A stretch of 7,232 nt of DNA from Bacillota bacterium (GTDB lineage: Bacteria; Bacillota; Clostridia; Lachnospirales; Lachnospiraceae), in assembly GCA_023413555.1 (NCBI GenBank), contig JAEZPG010000048.1, positions 1 to 7,232 of the forward strand. The letters run 5' to 3'. Both the position numbers and the translations under genes were made by a program. Below, piece by piece: positions 5,684 to 7,232 of the stretch. Each line of letters starts with the position of its first letter. The first letter of the stretch is position 1. Below the pieces are notes generated by a model, which was not told the origin of the DNA, made no database searches, and saw only the letters and a list, made by a program, of their open reading frames with translations.

Positions 5684-6871
5684 CTATAATCCACATAGGT
5701 AATTTATGTAATCCTTATCTGCAGCCATCTCATAAAACGCCAATATTGCTGCTCCCTTATTAAAATCTTTCTCTCTCATCTGTGATGGAATGATAGTGAT
5801 ACTTCTCTGTTTACGAAAGACAAAGCTGTTATTCACCAGATATTCTATCTTTTTTAACACAGAGCTATCCAATTCCAATATACTTCCTGTAATAACGACT
5901 GCTTCTGGATCATAGAGATTCACTATATTGGTAATAGCAAGGGTGGTGACTTGAATAAAGCTTTCTAGCGCCCGTAAAGCAGAAGGTTCTCTATTGCCAA
6001 GGTTTTTATTAAATTCTTTAATTGATGAACAATTACTATCTTTCAACAGTGCTTCTATACTTCCATATTGTTCATAACAACCTCTGTTTCCACAACTACA
6101 TCTTGGCCCATCACATTTAATACTCATATGACCAACCATACCTGAGAGCCCTACACATCCCTTCTGAATATTATATCCATTGGTGAAATCACCTCTTATC
6201 TCATTCGAAATCGCCAGAAAATAATATTTTTTACTGTGATTATATAATCCATAAGCCATCTCTGTTAAAAGCAAGCCCATTCGCTCATGCTCTAAAATAA
6301 CTGGCAGACCATATCTCTGCTTTAAGTTGCTTCTAAGGTAGTTGTCATCTATGCCTAACTGATTCCCTTTAAATACGACGGAGCCTTCTTCCCTGTTTAT
6401 AAAATAATTATCTGTAATTCCTATAGCTGCAATCCGAATATTCTTGCTCTTTGCACACTCAACTAGTTGATCTACTATTTCCTTAATATGATTCATAAAC
6501 TGAGTTTTTGAACTAATGTTGTCAATAAGGACCTTTTTCTCGCATATGACGCCCTCTTCTGCATCGTATAGCTGCCCATTAATAAAATACTCTGTAATAT
6601 GTATGCCGATAGCTACCAGCTTACCGGCTGCCACCTTTAATAAAACAGGCTTGGGTCCTGAGGTTGAATGCTTTACCTCCTGAGACTCTACTTCGACTAC
6701 CAATCCATTTGATAAAAAAGTATTAATGATGTTGGTAATACTCATTTTAGATAACCCTAATTGCTGAGCCAAATCTCGTCTGGAACACGTTCCCTGAAAA
6801 ACTAGTATTCTCAAGGTACGCATAAGATTCTCTAACCGCATCCCTTTTTGATTTTTTCCTTCTAGGTTCAT
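5684..6871 (-). CDS. ROK-family transcriptional regulator (NagC/XylR type) with degenerate sugar site
   Basis: This is a DNA-binding regulator expected to respond to a sugar or related ligand. A winged helix-turn-helix occupies about residues 17-60 (RRDLAQQLGLSKMSITNIIN is the core). The linker SGPKPVLLKV follows, and the ROK fold begins near 83. The ROK zinc site is intact: H248, C258, C260 and C265 in the GH...CSCGNRGC arrangement. The kinase and sugar motifs are not. The usual DxGxT nucleotide loop reads IGIHITEYF, the usual ENDAN reads EHERM (194-198), and the usual ExGH reads MVGH (245-248). It is therefore not a sugar kinase, and its ligand is unclear. The length of 395 residues is normal for ROK repressors. 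The start at 6871 is preferred over an upstream ATG at 6907 because GGAGGTG (6877-6883) precedes it and the upstream codons lie in the leader. No sugar-use operon lies beside it, so its targets cannot be inferred. Confidence 0.9.
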   Translation of the reverse strand: MNLEGKNQKGMRLENLMRTLRILVFQGTCSRRDLAQQLGLSKMSITNIINTFLSNGLVVEVESQEVKHSTSGPKPVLLKVAAGKLVAIGIHITEYFINGQLYDAEEGVICEKKVLIDNISSKTQFMNHIKEIVDQLVECAKSKNIRIAAIGITDNYFINREEGSVVFKGNQLGIDDNYLRSNLKQRYGLPVILEHERMGLLLTEMAYGLYNHSKKYYFLAISNEIRGDFTNGYNIQKGCVGLSGMVGHMSIKCDGPRCSCGNRGCYEQYGSIEALLKDSNCSSIKEFNKNLGNREPSALRALESFIQVTTLAITNIVNLYDPEAVVITGSILELDSSVLKKIEYLVNNSFVFRKQRSITIIPSQMREKDFNKGAAILAFYEMAADKDYINYLCGL

Positions 6872-6876
6872 AGTCA

Positions 6877-6883
6877 CACCTCC
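6877..6883 (-). promoter_or_regulatory. ROK gene ribosome site that decides the start
   Basis: GGAGGTG on the minus strand lies 5 bases before the ATG at 6871. An in-frame ATG at 6907 has no such site and lies only about 10 bases from the predicted transcription start, so the shorter protein is favoured. Confidence 0.88.
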
Positions 6884-6923
6884 TATAAGCCTTTTGTATA
6901 GTTGCATATAAGTCTACATTTCT

Positions 6924-6952
6924 ATTATATAATCTGACTTTCTTAAGGTCAA
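6924..6952 (-). promoter_or_regulatory. Sigma-A promoter of the ROK regulator, with an overlapping operator-like palindrome
   Basis: TTGACC (6947-6952), a 17-base spacer and a perfect TATAAT (6924-6929) lie on the minus strand between the small gene and the ROK gene. An imperfect 17-base palindrome, TGACTTTCTTAAGGTCA (6935-6951, six of eight arm positions matching), overlaps the -35 box and spacer. That is a plausible place for repressor binding, possibly autoregulation. Confidence 0.75.
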
Positions 6953-6973
6953 TGAGATGACTATTAATATTTG

Positions 6974-7165
6974 TTAATGCAGTCTCGCTATTGCTGTCTC
7001 CACACGATGCTCTGCCTCCTCAGAGGTTTTTCCACCCTGTACATAGGCAATCATCTCTTCCTTCTCTCTCGCGCTTAAGGCTGAGAACTTTTCCATGGCT
7101 GTAACATCCATAGCCAATCTAAAACCGAACCCTACTGGTAATGCTCCAATATCATATACGCTCAT
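6974..7165 (-). CDS. Small conserved-looking protein of unknown function, 63 residues
   Basis: I cannot assign a function. The protein is soluble, with no signal peptide or membrane segment. It begins MSVYDIGALPVGFGF and then becomes mostly helix-forming and charged, with the segment LSAREKEEMIAYVQGGKTSE (31-50). The pattern LPxGFGxxLA, then AMxxF, then an EK-rich helix recalls small uncharacterised proteins I associate with Clostridia, but this is memory and not a search. The short helical tail also resembles the end of YdeI/OmpD-associated proteins (EKEEMI...KT.EE...R). The start at 7165 is supported by GGAGGTG (7171-7177) 5 bases upstream; the longer in-frame extension to 7213 looks like untranslated leader. 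No terminator follows it, so some transcripts may continue into the ROK gene, which also has its own promoter. Confidence 0.72.
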   Translation of the reverse strand: MSVYDIGALPVGFGFRLAMDVTAMEKFSALSAREKEEMIAYVQGGKTSEEAEHRVETAIARLH

Positions 7166-7170
7166 GATAG

Positions 7171-7177
7171 CACCTCC
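7171..7177 (-). promoter_or_regulatory. Ribosome site of the 63-residue protein
   Basis: GGAGGTG on the minus strand precedes the ATG at 7165 by 5 bases. It is identical in sequence and spacing to the site before the ROK gene, which supports this small frame as a real gene. Confidence 0.85.
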
Positions 7178-7232
7178 TATTGAGATATTTATATTTATCA
7201 ATAGTATTCTCACTAACCTCTCAAATTATTAA

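Noticed and set aside
5503..5694. Minus-strand open frame over the rpoD end, the hairpin and the ROK stop codon
   Set aside because: It runs through the shared terminator and the antisense of sigma region 4, so it is not a credible gene.
6894..6911. TTGTATAGTTGCATATAA in the ROK leader, considered as an operator
   Set aside because: Only five of nine arm positions match, which is weak in such AT-rich sequence; the palindrome at 6935-6951 is better.
7178..7232. Promoter for the 63-residue protein at the window edge
   Set aside because: Candidate -10 boxes (TACTAT, TAAATA) have no -35 partner at a suitable distance, and the region may be cut by the window end.

Overview
The window is AT-rich, has strong Shine-Dalgarno sites (GGAGG type) and shows textbook -35/-10 promoters with 17-base spacers. 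Its proteins are clostridial in character: RpoD with a short region 1.1, an Mrp ATPase carrying a NifX-like tail, a Firmicutes-type class II aldolase and a ROK regulator. The best guess is an anaerobic low-GC Firmicute, probably Lachnospiraceae or a related Clostridia lineage. That assignment rests on recalled family resemblance, not on a database search.

From left to right, the minus strand carries an alpha-phosphoglucomutase/phosphomannomutase (64-1776), a class II fructose-bisphosphate aldolase (2006-2869) and an Mrp/NBP35-type ATPase fused to a NifX/NifB-like domain (3017-4186). A divergent control region of about 300 bases follows. The plus strand then carries the housekeeping-type sigma factor RpoD (true start 4491, end 5600). 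RpoD converges on a minus-strand ROK-family regulator (5684-6871) across a shared hairpin. A 63-residue protein of unknown function (6974-7165) lies upstream of the ROK gene, and the window ends just upstream of it.

The genes look like independent units, not one operon. Promoter candidates can be placed for pgm, fba, mrp, rpoD and the ROK gene, and the fba and rpoD/ROK 3' ends have hairpin terminators. The mrp, pgm and ROK promoters match the sequence that an RpoD of this kind recognises. PGM links glucose-6-phosphate to glucose-1-phosphate and FBA serves glycolysis and gluconeogenesis, so two genes concern central sugar phosphate metabolism. Mrp-NifX points to iron-sulfur or metal-cluster handling, and RpoD to general transcription.

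I found no mobile element, CRISPR array, tRNA or rRNA, and no obvious new multigene system. The points most worth a second look are: the Mrp-NifX fusion, with a possible internal ribosome site at its junction; structured leaders at the very 5' ends of the predicted fba and mrp transcripts; a T10 tract inside the pgm promoter spacer; an rpoD gene without dnaG next to it; and a ROK regulator whose sugar-contacting motifs have eroded.
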